Source: OLB19 sp964624165
Lineage (GTDB): Bacteria; Patescibacteriota; Minisyncoccia; Phycocordibacterales; UBA918
Direction: 5' to 3'
Assembly (NCBI GenBank): GCA_964624165.1
Contig: CAZUWG010000001.1
Coordinates: 37,514 to 101,513 of the forward strand
DNA: 64,000 nucleotides
Numbering within the stretch: the first letter of the stretch is position 1; every line of letters starts with the position of its first letter. Under the pieces are notes generated by a model. The model was not told where the DNA came from and searched no databases. It saw only the letters and a list, made by a program, of their open reading frames with translations. A program made the position numbers and the translations under genes. Shown in pieces: positions 22,950 through 31,048 of the stretch.

Positions 22950-24137
22950 ATGAAACAACGCATTTTAGGAGGTCTTTTCGTGTGTGCGCTTTTAGGTGCG
23001 CCGGCGGTTACCAGCGCTTTTGAAGGTAGTGTGGCTGGTTGGGTGCCGTGGTTTAATGAATTACCTGGAGTAGTGAGTACACTCAAAAACATCAATACGC
23101 TTGATACAGTCTATCCATTTGCATACGAAATAAATACCGCCGGGACGATTGTTGATAAAATGCCAACCAAAATGGACGGTCAGCTTTGGCCAATCTTAAC
23201 AGACGTCTATCAATCGCGCGGGATTGAAGTGATTCCGACTATCTCTTGGTTTGATGGTGTGAAGACTCATGAGATTTTAAGTGATGATCGTAAACGCGAT
23301 TCACATATTGAAGACATTGTGGATTTGGTTGAGGAAGGTGGTTACGACGGCATCAATATTGATTATGAACAAAAGCTCGCTAAGACCAGTCCCTACTTTT
23401 CAGAGTTTTTGGAAGCACTCAAAGATGAGCTTGGAGACGACCTTTTGCTGACCTGTGCGATTGAAGCGCGTACACCTCCTGAGTCGCGTTACCGCACCGT
23501 GCCAAAAAATATCGAATATGCAAACGACTACAAAGCCATCGGAGAGCATTGTGATCGTGTAGAGATTATGGCGTATGACCAACAAAGAGACGATATCAAG
23601 CTAAATGAAGCCCGAAGTGGTGTCCCATACATGCCTGTAGCTGATGAAGATTGGGTGGAGAAAGTTCTCAAGCTCACACTTGAAGACATTCCCGCTGAAA
23701 AGATAATGCTTGGGGTGCCCACGTATGGCCGCGCATGGGACGTGACGGTCGCACCAAACTGGTATAAAGACTACACGCGTGTAGCAAGCCTTAATGTGCC
23801 GCGCATTCAAGAGCTCTCAATAAAGTATAAGGCTCCGATTGGACGAGCTGCTGGTGGGGAAGCGGTGATGAGTTATTTTCCTGAAGGATCGTTTTGGACC
23901 ATTCTCAATCGACTGCAAACGCCAGCTGGCACACCACGTGGTTATGAAAATGCAGCTAAAGCTCTTCTAGTCGCTACCGCTCTCGGGCAAGAAGTGCCGG
24001 TGCGTTTTGTTGCTTATTCCGATGCGGTTGCAATAGAAGACAAGCTTTCTCTGGTAGAGAAGTATAAACTCAATGGCGTGGCAGTCTTCAAGATTGATGG
24101 CGAAGAAGATCAAGCATTGTGGCCGATGCTGCGATAA
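22950..24137 (+). CDS. Glycoside hydrolase family 18 protein (secreted)
   Basis: 395 residues. A signal peptide (MKQRILGGLFVCALLGAPAV, cut after TSA) is followed by a TIM barrel. The GH18 signature is GYDGINIDYEQ, with D133 and catalytic E140 in the DxxDxDxE pattern. VEIMAYDQQ and MLGVPTYGRAWDV are the later barrel strands. Family members hydrolyse chitin or, as in the YaaH/SleL type, peptidoglycan; a cell-wall or host-glycan target fits an episymbiont but is inference. The ATG at 22878 lies in the thrS promoter and is not used here. Confidence 0.83.
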   Translation: MKQRILGGLFVCALLGAPAVTSAFEGSVAGWVPWFNELPGVVSTLKNINTLDTVYPFAYEINTAGTIVDKMPTKMDGQLWPILTDVYQSRGIEVIPTISWFDGVKTHEILSDDRKRDSHIEDIVDLVEEGGYDGINIDYEQKLAKTSPYFSEFLEALKDELGDDLLLTCAIEARTPPESRYRTVPKNIEYANDYKAIGEHCDRVEIMAYDQQRDDIKLNEARSGVPYMPVADEDWVEKVLKLTLEDIPAEKIMLGVPTYGRAWDVTVAPNWYKDYTRVASLNVPRIQELSIKYKAPIGRAAGGEAVMSYFPEGSFWTILNRLQTPAGTPRGYENAAKALLVATALGQEVPVRFVAYSDAVAIEDKLSLVEKYKLNGVAVFKIDGEEDQALWPMLR

Positions 24138-24148
24138 TATCAAGCTAG

Positions 24149-24181
24149 TAAAAGCGGTCGACCGAAGGTCGACCGCTTTAC
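24149..24181. terminator. Bidirectional terminator between GH18 and dnaE
   Basis: AAAGCGGTCGACC / GGTCGACCGCTTT with loop GAA and A/T tracts outside. Confidence 0.88.
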
Positions 24182-24183
24182 GT

Positions 24184-27100
24184 CTAGGTAAGTTGTGTTT
24201 TAGGTGTGTTGGCTGGTGCGGCAGTAAAGCCTTTCATTCTATCTACCAAAATGCTCGGTTCGTCGTTTCTTATATTGAGCTTGCCTTTCACAGCCACGCA
24301 GGTGCCGGGTGTAAGTAATTCTTTGCTGGCTTGGTACGTCTCAGGGAAGAGCACCATCTCGATGGCGTCGGTCTTTGACACGAGACGCACAAAGGCCATG
24401 CGGTCGCCTTTTTTGGTTAGGAGCTCACGCACACCGTCGACCATTCCAGCAGTGACGACCGGGATGCCGTTGCGGCCGTCTTCTTTGATAAGCTTTAGAT
24501 CGCCACGTTTTTTTAGCTCTGCTTCAAATGCATCCAGCGGGTGTCCAGACACATATACTCCCAAAAGATCACGTTCCCACAAAAGTTTTTCGGCCATGGT
24601 CGCGTCTGGTGCAGGTGCTAATATAAGGTCGTTGACACTACTCTCTACGCCTGCGAATAATGAATCTTGCCCCATCTCAACGCCGGTCACATGTTCTTTG
24701 TTATAAGAAAGGATGTTGTCAATATTGGCGAGAAGTTGGCCTCGTTCACCGAATTCATCCAGTGCCCCTACCATAATCAACGCTTCCACTGACTTCTTAT
24801 TTAAATTTCTATCGTGAATACGAGTCAGAAAATCAGTGAGACTTTTAAACGGCCCGTTTTTCTTACGGTCCGTGACAATCGTATCGGTAATACCAGCCCC
24901 AAAGTTTTTGATAGTAGTGAGTCCGAAACGGATAGTGTCGGTCCCGGGCACTACTGAAAAGTCAGCGAATGATTCATTGATATTGGGTGGTAAGACTTCA
25001 ATCCCCATGCGGTCACACTCGTGAATAATTTCAGCAATTTTTTCGGTGTCGCCTGAGTCGGCAGTGAGGACGGCCGACATGTATTCCACAGGATAATTTG
25101 CCTTCATATAGGCGGTCTGATAGGCAACCCGTCCGTAGCTGGCGGCGTGCGCTTTATTAAACCCATACGCCGCAAACGGCTCGATAAGCTTCCATAGCTC
25201 GTCGATTTTATTATCATCCATACCATGCTCCTTGAGCCCCTTTACTAGCTTGTCTTTTTCGGCGGCCATTACCTCTGGAATTTTTTTACCCATCGCTTTA
25301 CGGAGCTTGTCGGCATCGAGCCACGAATACCCTGCGAGCTCGATTGCAACTATCATCACGTCGTCTTGGTAAGTGATCACTCCAAACGAGCGGTCAAGAA
25401 TTTTCTCCATACGTGGATCAAGAAAATGAATCAGGGCTGGGTTGTGCTTACGCTCAATGTAGGTCGGGATCATCTCCATCGGCCCAGGGCGGTAGAGGGC
25501 TACCATCGCGTTGATGTCATGAATACTTGAAGGTTGGAGCTGCTTTAAAAAGGCAGTCATGCCGCCACCTGAGAGCTGGAAGACGCCCATTGTTTCGCCA
25601 CGAGCCAACATTTCAAAGGTTTTTCTATCGTCAAGTGGAATATGCTCGATATCAATAGTAATGTCACGAATTTTTTTTACACGCTTTATGGCATCGGCGA
25701 GAATTGAGAGGTTGGTGATGCCAAGAAAGTCAAACTTCAAAAGCCCGACCCCGTCTTCGCCGACTGAGTGCATTTCATACTGAGTAATATATTTGCCGGT
25801 CTTTGAGTCGATCTGGATAGGCACGATTTCATTAAGTGGCACCGGAGAGATCACTACACCTGCCGCATGAACTCCAACGTGCCGAACGCGGCCTTCGATT
25901 TTTTGTGCGAGGTCAATAACTTCCTTGCCCTCAGAGTCTTTTTCGTAGAGTTTTTTGAGTTCTGGTTCCATCTCAAGTGCTCGTGCAATGGTCATCGCAA
26001 AGCCTTGGCTGCCCATGGGGATGAGTTTGGCAATTTTGTCGCCAACAGAGTAGGGATGACCAAGTACACGTGATACGTCGCGCACGGCCGCTCTAGCCAT
26101 CATGGTACCGAAAGTGCCGATCTGGGCTACTTTATCCTCGCCGTATTTTTGTTTGGCGTACTCGATGATTTCGTCGCGTCGGTTGTCGGCGTAGTCCATA
26201 TCGATATCTGGCGCTGATGGACGCTCTGGGTTTAGAAATCGCTCAAAGGGGAGTTTGTACTCAAGAGGATTTACATTGGTGATACCAAGGACGTAGGTGG
26301 CGAGAGAGCCCGCGACCGAGCCACGGATAGTAGTGAGGATGCCTCGGTCGCGGGCTTCTCGCAACAGATCACCCACCACCAAGAAATACTTGGCGTAGCC
26401 TTTCATTTTGATTACCTCAAGCTCAAACTCAAGGCGCGCTTTTAGCTCTGGATCTTTTGGATCTAGGCCGCGCCAGGCCACTCCTTCCCAGGCGGTCAGG
26501 TGAAGCTCTTCGTCTGGCTCGCGTCCGCTCTCGATGATGTAGTCCGGAAATTTCCACGCCTCTTGCCCAAGCGTAATTTCTACGTTACACATTTCAGCAA
26601 TTTTTACAGTGTTTGTGATTGCTTCGGGGGTATCCTTAAAAAACTCTTTCATCTGCGCAGAGGTGGTAAATGAAAAATCTTCTGCAATCTCACTTGAGGT
26701 GTCGACTGTGCCGCCGCTTTGAATCTTCATCATAGCTTCGCGCGCAACCGCATCACTTTGTCGTAGATAGTAAATATCCTGCGCTGCTACTAGGGGCACA
26801 GCGTGTTCAGTCGCGAGTTGCTTGATAAGCTCTTGCGTTTCCATATGATCGAGTATCTCTGGATGGTGGGTTATTTCAAGATAGAGATTATCGCCATAGG
26901 TTGCTTTGTACCAGGCGAGTTCTTTTGCGGCTTTATCGAGGTCACCATTTTTAAGGTGCAAGGTCGTCTCGCCAGCGAAAGAGGGAAGGATGCAGATAAG
27001 ATCATTGGCGTACGCTGCCAGAAGCTCATGGTCAAGGCGCGGCCGGTAGTAGAAGCCTTCGGTATTGGAAAAGGTAACAAGCTTGATGAGGTTTTGATAG

Positions 27101-27390
27101 CCGGCGTTGGTTTTGGCGAGTAAAACGACACGAGCGCGTGGCTTGTCGATCGGGTCCTTATCGTGTCTTGTGCGCGGTGCCAAAAAGGCATCAATCCCAA
27201 TGATTGGCTTAATCCCTTCATCAAGACAAGCTTTTACGTGTTGGATAGCACCGTAGAGAGCGCCGTTGTCGGTAATAGCTAGGGCAGTTTGTCCGTCGGC
27301 CTTGGCTGCTTTGGCGAGCTCTTTACTGGTCGGGATAGCGTTGAGGAGAGAAAACTGTGAGTGGACATGGAGATGGACAAAGTCAGACAT
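24184..27390 (-). CDS. dnaE: DNA polymerase III alpha subunit
   Basis: 1068 residues. It contains an N-terminal PHP domain (FVHLHVHSQFSLLNAIPT, ITDNGALYGAIQHVKAC), the polymerase palm with the catalytic aspartates in APDIDMDYADNRRDE (about residue 393), and the finger segment RAAVRDVSRVLGHPYSVGDK. Next come a helix-hairpin-helix region (ALDEFGERGQLL) and a C-terminal OB fold (VVTAGMVDGVRELLTKKGDR). It is the replicative polymerase. An extended -10 ends 6 nt before the ATG, so the mRNA is probably leaderless. Confidence 0.95.
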   Translation of the reverse strand: MSDFVHLHVHSQFSLLNAIPTSKELAKAAKADGQTALAITDNGALYGAIQHVKACLDEGIKPIIGIDAFLAPRTRHDKDPIDKPRARVVLLAKTNAGYQNLIKLVTFSNTEGFYYRPRLDHELLAAYANDLICILPSFAGETTLHLKNGDLDKAAKELAWYKATYGDNLYLEITHHPEILDHMETQELIKQLATEHAVPLVAAQDIYYLRQSDAVAREAMMKIQSGGTVDTSSEIAEDFSFTTSAQMKEFFKDTPEAITNTVKIAEMCNVEITLGQEAWKFPDYIIESGREPDEELHLTAWEGVAWRGLDPKDPELKARLEFELEVIKMKGYAKYFLVVGDLLREARDRGILTTIRGSVAGSLATYVLGITNVNPLEYKLPFERFLNPERPSAPDIDMDYADNRRDEIIEYAKQKYGEDKVAQIGTFGTMMARAAVRDVSRVLGHPYSVGDKIAKLIPMGSQGFAMTIARALEMEPELKKLYEKDSEGKEVIDLAQKIEGRVRHVGVHAAGVVISPVPLNEIVPIQIDSKTGKYITQYEMHSVGEDGVGLLKFDFLGITNLSILADAIKRVKKIRDITIDIEHIPLDDRKTFEMLARGETMGVFQLSGGGMTAFLKQLQPSSIHDINAMVALYRPGPMEMIPTYIERKHNPALIHFLDPRMEKILDRSFGVITYQDDVMIVAIELAGYSWLDADKLRKAMGKKIPEVMAAEKDKLVKGLKEHGMDDNKIDELWKLIEPFAAYGFNKAHAASYGRVAYQTAYMKANYPVEYMSAVLTADSGDTEKIAEIIHECDRMGIEVLPPNINESFADFSVVPGTDTIRFGLTTIKNFGAGITDTIVTDRKKNGPFKSLTDFLTRIHDRNLNKKSVEALIMVGALDEFGERGQLLANIDNILSYNKEHVTGVEMGQDSLFAGVESSVNDLILAPAPDATMAEKLLWERDLLGVYVSGHPLDAFEAELKKRGDLKLIKEDGRNGIPVVTAGMVDGVRELLTKKGDRMAFVRLVSKTDAIEMVLFPETYQASKELLTPGTCVAVKGKLNIRNDEPSILVDRMKGFTAAPANTPKTQLT

Positions 27391-27396
27391 AAGGAC

Positions 27397-27456
27397 AGTA
27401 TACCACCCGCAAGAACAGCCGACAAAATCAGCTTTAGCTGATTTTGTCGACTGTTC
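27397..27456 (-). promoter_or_regulatory. dnaE promoter overlapped by a long inverted repeat
   Basis: Minus-strand TTGTCG (27425-27420), 17-nt spacer, TGG-TATACT (27402-27397). The -35 box lies in one arm of a 21-bp near-perfect hairpin (27413-27456, centre AGCTTTAGCT), which could be an operator or a terminator shielding dnaE. Confidence 0.55.
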
Positions 27457-27597
27457 CCCTTCGCCTGTCTCACTGTTTTCTCAAGGGTGCATTTGGCTAT
27501 TTAGGCTTTTATAGTGCAACCACCCCGGGCTGGCTCCGGTCGCGATGTTTTAAAATAACGTGTTTCCCTGATTTCTGCTACTAGCACCAAGGAGTGT

Positions 27598-27603
27598 TAT
27601 ACT
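27598..27603 (+). promoter_or_regulatory. -10 box of rnhB
   Basis: TATACT 11 nt before the ATG at 27615; no Shine-Dalgarno sequence is present. Confidence 0.5.
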
Positions 27604-27614
27604 GCAGCATATAT

Positions 27615-28235
27615 ATGGCGTTACAGAAATTACAGCAGAAATATAGTCATCTCGTTGGAGTGGACGAAGCTGGGCGAGGGCCGTTGGCGGGGCCGGTCGC
27701 GGTAGGAGTGGTAAAAGTGCCGATAGATTTTGATTGGGCACTCGTGCCGGGTGTGGGTGATAGTAAACAGCTTTCTGAAAAGGCGAGAGAAGAAGTGTAC
27801 GCCGCGGCGAGCGAAGCTCGCCGCGCGGGCGCTCTTAACTGGTCAGTATCACTCGTGAGCGCAGTCGTTATTGATAAAAAAGGAATTGTACTAGCTGTTA
27901 CGCTGGCTATGCATCGGTGTTTTAAAAAACTCAGACTTGATGCTAAAGAGGTAGAGGTGAAGCTGGATGGCTCTCTGTCAGCTCCTTCAGAATACATTCA
28001 AGAGACCATTGTCAAAGGTGACGCAAAAGAACCGGTGATTGGCCTAGCGTCAATTGTGGCGAAGGTAACGCGTGATCGGTATATGCGGCGGCGAGCTTCG
28101 CTCGCCGCCTTCGCCCCCTATAACTTCGCCACCCACAAAGGCTACGGTACCAAAGATCATTGCCAAGCGATAGCGGAGTACGGGCTTTCAAGTGAGCATC
28201 GCGCCAGCTATTGCAAAAATATAAAATTGTTGTAA
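27615..28235 (+). CDS. rnhB: Ribonuclease HII
   Basis: 206 residues. It removes ribonucleotides and RNA primers from DNA-RNA hybrids. HLVGVDEAGRGPLAGPVAVG holds the first catalytic Asp-Glu pair. VPGVGDSKQLSEKAREE, KLDGS and ASIVAKVTRDRYM carry the remaining acidic and family residues, and THKGYGTKDH follows. Two Ala/Arg-rich stretches (about residues 62-71 and 157-166) are encoded by a 21-bp palindrome and its inverse. The start at MALQKLQQK is preferred over an upstream ATG that lies in the promoter region. Confidence 0.94.
   Translation: MALQKLQQKYSHLVGVDEAGRGPLAGPVAVGVVKVPIDFDWALVPGVGDSKQLSEKAREEVYAAASEARRAGALNWSVSLVSAVVIDKKGIVLAVTLAMHRCFKKLRLDAKEVEVKLDGSLSAPSEYIQETIVKGDAKEPVIGLASIVAKVTRDRYMRRRASLAAFAPYNFATHKGYGTKDHCQAIAEYGLSSEHRASYCKNIKLL
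27804..27824 (+). repeat. 21-bp palindromic element inside rnhB (copy 1)
   Basis: GCGGCGAGC-GAA-GCTCGCCGC, 9-bp perfect arms, in frame within the coding sequence. Confidence 0.8.
28086..28108 (-). repeat. 21-bp palindromic element inside rnhB (copy 2, inverted)
   Basis: GGCGGCGAGC-TTC-GCTCGCCGCC. Its inner 21 bp are the exact reverse complement of copy 1. It replaces the stretch between the RYM motif and THKGYGT of the enzyme. Confidence 0.8.
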
Positions 28236-28278
28236 TATCATTTGTCGGCGTCACTTTCGGCGCGTTGTAGGAGGAATC

Positions 28279-28425
28279 ATGCCAGAAGAATGGAAACAAG
28301 TGGTGCGGAGTGATCCGCAGCATAAGATGATGCTGGCGGGCATCGAAGTAGCTGCTGCATATATGACGGCAGCAGAAGCAGTGCAGAAGAACATGCGCCG
28401 CATGTTCTTTCCTTGGTTGGACTGA
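28279..28425 (+). CDS. Small hypothetical protein, 48 aa
   Basis: Not recognised. ATG 28279 follows a strong AGGAGGAA. The peptide is MPEEWKQVVRSDPQHKMMLA, then a helical Ala/Met-rich middle, ending RRMFFPWLD with a TGA stop. It is predicted to be mostly helical, cytoplasmic, and too short for a domain match. It is closely followed by a T-tailed terminator, so it is a separate transcription unit. The real SD and terminator are the main evidence that it is a gene. Confidence 0.6.
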   Translation: MPEEWKQVVRSDPQHKMMLAGIEVAAAYMTAAEAVQKNMRRMFFPWLD

Positions 28426-28449
28426 TAGAAAGGTCCCCGAGAGATATAG

Positions 28450-28482
28450 ACCCACGCCGTCCGCGGCGGGGTTTTCTTTTTT
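28450..28482 (+). terminator. Terminator after the 48-aa gene
   Basis: CCCACGCCG / CGGCGGGG-type stem around TCCG, followed by TTTTCTTTTTT. Confidence 0.75.
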
Positions 28483-28491
28483 GTATTACTG

Positions 28492-28500
28492 TGATATAAT
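28492..28500 (+). promoter_or_regulatory. Extended -10 promoter
   Basis: TGA-TATAAT (28492-28500), about 60 nt before the GTG start of the next small gene. Confidence 0.5.
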
Positions 28501-28560
28501 GTTTATCTCTGCGAGTCACTGACACTACGATTTCAGAAACTTTTAGAACGAGGTGAACAC

Positions 28561-28785
28561 GTGAACAAACAGAGGCCAAACGCTTATCCTGTTTTTTGCA
28601 CTGCATGCCCTTGGGTGGTAGATTTCGGTCCAGTGGTGAATACTGCAGTCGGTCCTGTGTCGACACAAGTAAAGCACCGTGACGGAGAACCGCCTTGTGC
28701 TGCATGTTTTTGGCGAGACACTCGTCAAGATATGTTGCAAGCGGCTGCTGGCGAGGTAGATATCTGGAAAATGCGTATAAAGTAA
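28561..28785 (+). CDS. Small two-CxxC protein, putative zinc ribbon
   Basis: 74 residues, GTG start after GAGGTG. Two pairs of cysteines, FCTACPW (about residues 12-18) and PPCAACFW (about 45-52), are spaced as in a zinc ribbon. The middle is polar (VSTQVKHRDGE) and the end is helical (AAAGEVDIWKMRIK). It may bind nucleic acid or protein. It is not a recognised ribosomal protein. Own promoter and a strong terminator flank it. Confidence 0.6.
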   Translation: MNKQRPNAYPVFCTACPWVVDFGPVVNTAVGPVSTQVKHRDGEPPCAACFWRDTRQDMLQAAAGEVDIWKMRIK

Positions 28786-28853
28786 CGCAGCGTAACATCG
28801 TTGCTGCCCACAATCTGCAGAGTGGGTACAGTTCCTTTGCTGCTTTGAGCAGT

Positions 28854-28904
28854 GCCGGCCGAGCAAGATGCGACAGCATCGAGCGAGGCCGGCTTTTTTT
28901 CTTT
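28854..28904 (+). terminator. Terminator after the two-CxxC gene
   Basis: GCCGGCC...GGCCGGC with an inner GATGC/GCATC stem, then TTTTTTTCTTTT. Confidence 0.85.
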
Positions 28905-28966
28905 TGACCTTGCATTTTCCTTATCATTTGCTATAGTTTCGGCACTTCAAAAATAATCTTTTTATT

Positions 28967-29251
28967 ATGGTAGTACGAATGAGACATACAAAGGGTCATA
29001 GCGGGAACCGTCGTTCTCACCATGCACTCAAGAATCCTGCATCGGCAGTCTGTAAAAACTGTGGTGCACAACATCGTCCGCATCACATGTGCTTGGAATG
29101 TGGTTTTTACAATGGTCGCCAAGTGATGGATTTGGCAGCGAAGAAAGAAGCGCGTGAAGCGCGCATGCAAGCCAAGCGTGACGCTATCAAGGCAGAGGCG
29201 GTAGAAGAAAAGTCTCCAGAATCAGCGACCGAAACAGAAGACAAGAAATAA
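28967..29251 (+). CDS. rpmF: 50S ribosomal protein L32
   Basis: 94 residues. MRHTKGHSGNRRSHHAL is the typical L32 start, and VCKNCGAQHRPHHMCLECG gives the CxxC...CxxC zinc site. A Lys/Glu-rich tail of about 35 residues makes it longer than usual L32 (about 57). It lies at the peptide exit side of the large subunit. TATAGT about 30 nt upstream is the probable -10. Confidence 0.93.
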   Translation: MVVRMRHTKGHSGNRRSHHALKNPASAVCKNCGAQHRPHHMCLECGFYNGRQVMDLAAKKEAREARMQAKRDAIKAEAVEEKSPESATETEDKK

Positions 29252-29255
29252 TCCA

Positions 29256-29291
29256 CAAAACGCCAGCCACTGCTGGCGTTTTGTCTTTTTT
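29256..29291 (+). terminator. Terminator after L32
   Basis: CAAAACGCCAGC / GCTGGCGTTTTG with loop CACT, then TCTTTTTT. Confidence 0.9.
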
Positions 29292-29339
29292 GAAGCTGTG
29301 GTACTATAACTATTAGTTACTACTAGCGCTCAGCACATT

Positions 29340-30236
29340 ATGGCCAATCGACATCTTTCTCGTTCATTAGTTCTTCAAACTCTTTTTGAGTGGGATATTA
29401 ATGGTGTAGAACGAAAAGCAATTAAAGAGACATTAGTGCGCAACGTCGAAGAGTTTGCTCCCAATAGCTCGGACCTGCCTTTTATGGAGAAGCTCCTTGA
29501 TGGTATTATTGGAAAGCAAAGCGAGCTTGATCTTGTGATTGAGAAGGCGGCGCCTGAGTGGCCGATCGATCGCATTGCGCCGGTTGATAGAAACATCCTT
29601 CGACTTGGTTTGTTTGAACTTTTATTTTCAGATCGAAAAGAAGTGCCGGCCAAAGTGGCAATCAATGAAGCGATTGAGCTCGCAAAACAATTTGGCAGTG
29701 AAAATAGTAGCCGCTTCGTGAACGGCGTCTTAGGTGCAGTGTATAAAGAGATTGGTGAGCCGGGCAAAGATGAACAAGGCAAAAAACCAAAAAAAAATAT
29801 TCCGTACGAGCAGATGCCGATTAAGCGCCTGGCGGGTGCGGTGGTGTATGCTGAGCACGAAGGTGAAATATTCTTTGCGCTCGTCCATGATATTTTTGGC
29901 CACTGGACGCTCCCTAAAGGGGGAGTAGAGGAAGGAGTAGCGATGGAAGAGGGTGCAAAATTAAAAATCAAAGAGGAGATTGGTATCGATATTACCATTG
30001 AAAAAGAATTGGGTAACAATGAGTATATCGCCAATAAGCCTGATATTGGTAAGCATCGCAAACAAGTGATGTACTTCCTGGGGCGGGCAGACTTTGTGGA
30101 GTTGGAGCTTGAAAAGAAAGGCGGGCTTGATGATGCGCAGTGGTTTAAGATTTCTGATATTCTCGAGTTAAATTTTTATGAAGATATTCTGCCGATTGTC
30201 ACGAAAGCAGTGACTATCGTAGTGTCAAAAAAATAG
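29340..30236 (+). CDS. nusB: NusB-Nudix fusion protein
   Basis: 298 residues, about twice the length of NusB. Residues 1-138 form NusB (RHLSRSLVLQTLFEWDING, APVDRNILRLGLFELLF, NEAIELAKQFGSENSSRFVN), the all-helical factor that with S10 binds boxA in antitermination of rRNA transcription. A Lys/Gly linker (140-155) leads to a Nudix fold (about 160-298). Its box at 195-218 reads GVEEGVAMEEGAKLKIKEE then IGID. The EExG part is kept, but the usual R-E is L-K, so hydrolase activity is uncertain. The stop is followed 2 nt later by rnc, implying co-expression with rRNA processing. Confidence 0.88.
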   Translation: MANRHLSRSLVLQTLFEWDINGVERKAIKETLVRNVEEFAPNSSDLPFMEKLLDGIIGKQSELDLVIEKAAPEWPIDRIAPVDRNILRLGLFELLFSDRKEVPAKVAINEAIELAKQFGSENSSRFVNGVLGAVYKEIGEPGKDEQGKKPKKNIPYEQMPIKRLAGAVVYAEHEGEIFFALVHDIFGHWTLPKGGVEEGVAMEEGAKLKIKEEIGIDITIEKELGNNEYIANKPDIGKHRKQVMYFLGRADFVELELEKKGGLDDAQWFKISDILELNFYEDILPIVTKAVTIVVSKK

Positions 30237-30238
30237 TT

Positions 30239-30946
30239 ATGGAAGCTAAGGAATTAAGCGGTGTACTTAAAAAAGTCGAAGGACTTTTGGGAGTGACTTT
30301 TACAGACAAAACAATTCTCACGTCAGCGATTACACATCGCTCGTATTTAAATGAACATCGCGAGGCAGATTGGGATCATAATGAGCGGTTGGAGTTTTTG
30401 GGAGACGCGGTCTTGGAGCTGGTGGTGACCGATTGGCTTTTTAATAAGTATCCGGAAAAACCAGAAGGTGAATTGACTGCGATCCGGGCAGCCTTAGTGA
30501 ACACCATTTCCCTTGCTGATGCTAGTGAAAAGCTTGGAATCAACGAGTATCTTTTAATGTCAAAAGGTGAAGCTAAAGATACAGGGCGAGCGCGGCAGTA
30601 CATTCTCGCCAACGCCTTTGAGGCGTGTATTGGGGCTCTTTATCGAGATAAGGACTACGAAGCGGCAAAAGACTTTATCGCCAACCACCTGTTTGCTAAA
30701 ACCGATGAAATTGTCACCAAGCGGCTGTGGCAAGACCCGAAAAGTCGTTTTCAAGAATTATCGCAAGAGAAGGTATCTATTACGCCCACTTACACCCTTC
30801 TATCACAAGATGGCCCAGATCACGATCGGCTGTTTACTATTGGCGTGTTTCTAAAAAAAGAAAAGATAGCACAAGGCAGTGGGCGTTCAAAGCAGGAAGC
30901 GGAACGGGCAGCCGCTGAGGCAGCTTTACTCCAAAAGGGGTGGTAG
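30239..30946 (+). CDS. rnc: Ribonuclease III
   Basis: 235 residues. The endonuclease domain has the signature HNERLEFLGDAVLELVVTDW with the metal-binding acidic residues, and ILANAFEACIGALYRDKDY for the second set. The C-terminal double-stranded RNA-binding domain (DPKSRFQELSQEKVSITPTY, then GSGRSKQEAERAAAEAAL) is complete. It processes rRNA precursors and structured mRNAs. The gene sits 2 nt after nusB. Confidence 0.95.
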   Translation: MEAKELSGVLKKVEGLLGVTFTDKTILTSAITHRSYLNEHREADWDHNERLEFLGDAVLELVVTDWLFNKYPEKPEGELTAIRAALVNTISLADASEKLGINEYLLMSKGEAKDTGRARQYILANAFEACIGALYRDKDYEAAKDFIANHLFAKTDEIVTKRLWQDPKSRFQELSQEKVSITPTYTLLSQDGPDHDRLFTIGVFLKKEKIAQGSGRSKQEAERAAAEAALLQKGW

Positions 30947-30954
30947 TGCGGTAG

Positions 30955-30997
30955 ACACCAAGCGGGGCGTACCCAAAGGGTACGCCCCGCTTGGTGT
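30955..30997 (+). terminator. 20-bp perfect hairpin after rnc
   Basis: Arms 30955-30974 and 30978-30997, loop AAA, no T run. The same design as the hairpins at 12484, 16918 and 16979. Confidence 0.65.
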
Positions 30998-31033
30998 ACT
31001 CAACAGCCGCCTTGCTCCACTTTAGACTTTGAG

Positions 31034-31042
31034 TGCTACAAT
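31034..31042 (+). promoter_or_regulatory. Extended -10 promoter of the pilin gene
   Basis: TGC-TACAAT ends 6 nt before the ATG at 31049; a leaderless start is predicted. Confidence 0.6.
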
Positions 31043-31048
31043 AAAGAG

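Noticed and set aside
28277..28927. 216-codon minus-strand ORF opposite the two small genes
   Set aside because: It runs through terminators and both SD-led genes, is rich in Arg/Lys/Ser without a recognisable motif, and has no promoter or SD.
29375..30061. 228-codon minus-strand ORF
   Set aside because: It is the antisense shadow of the NusB-Nudix gene; Ser/Ile-rich composition reflects the opposite strand of real codons.
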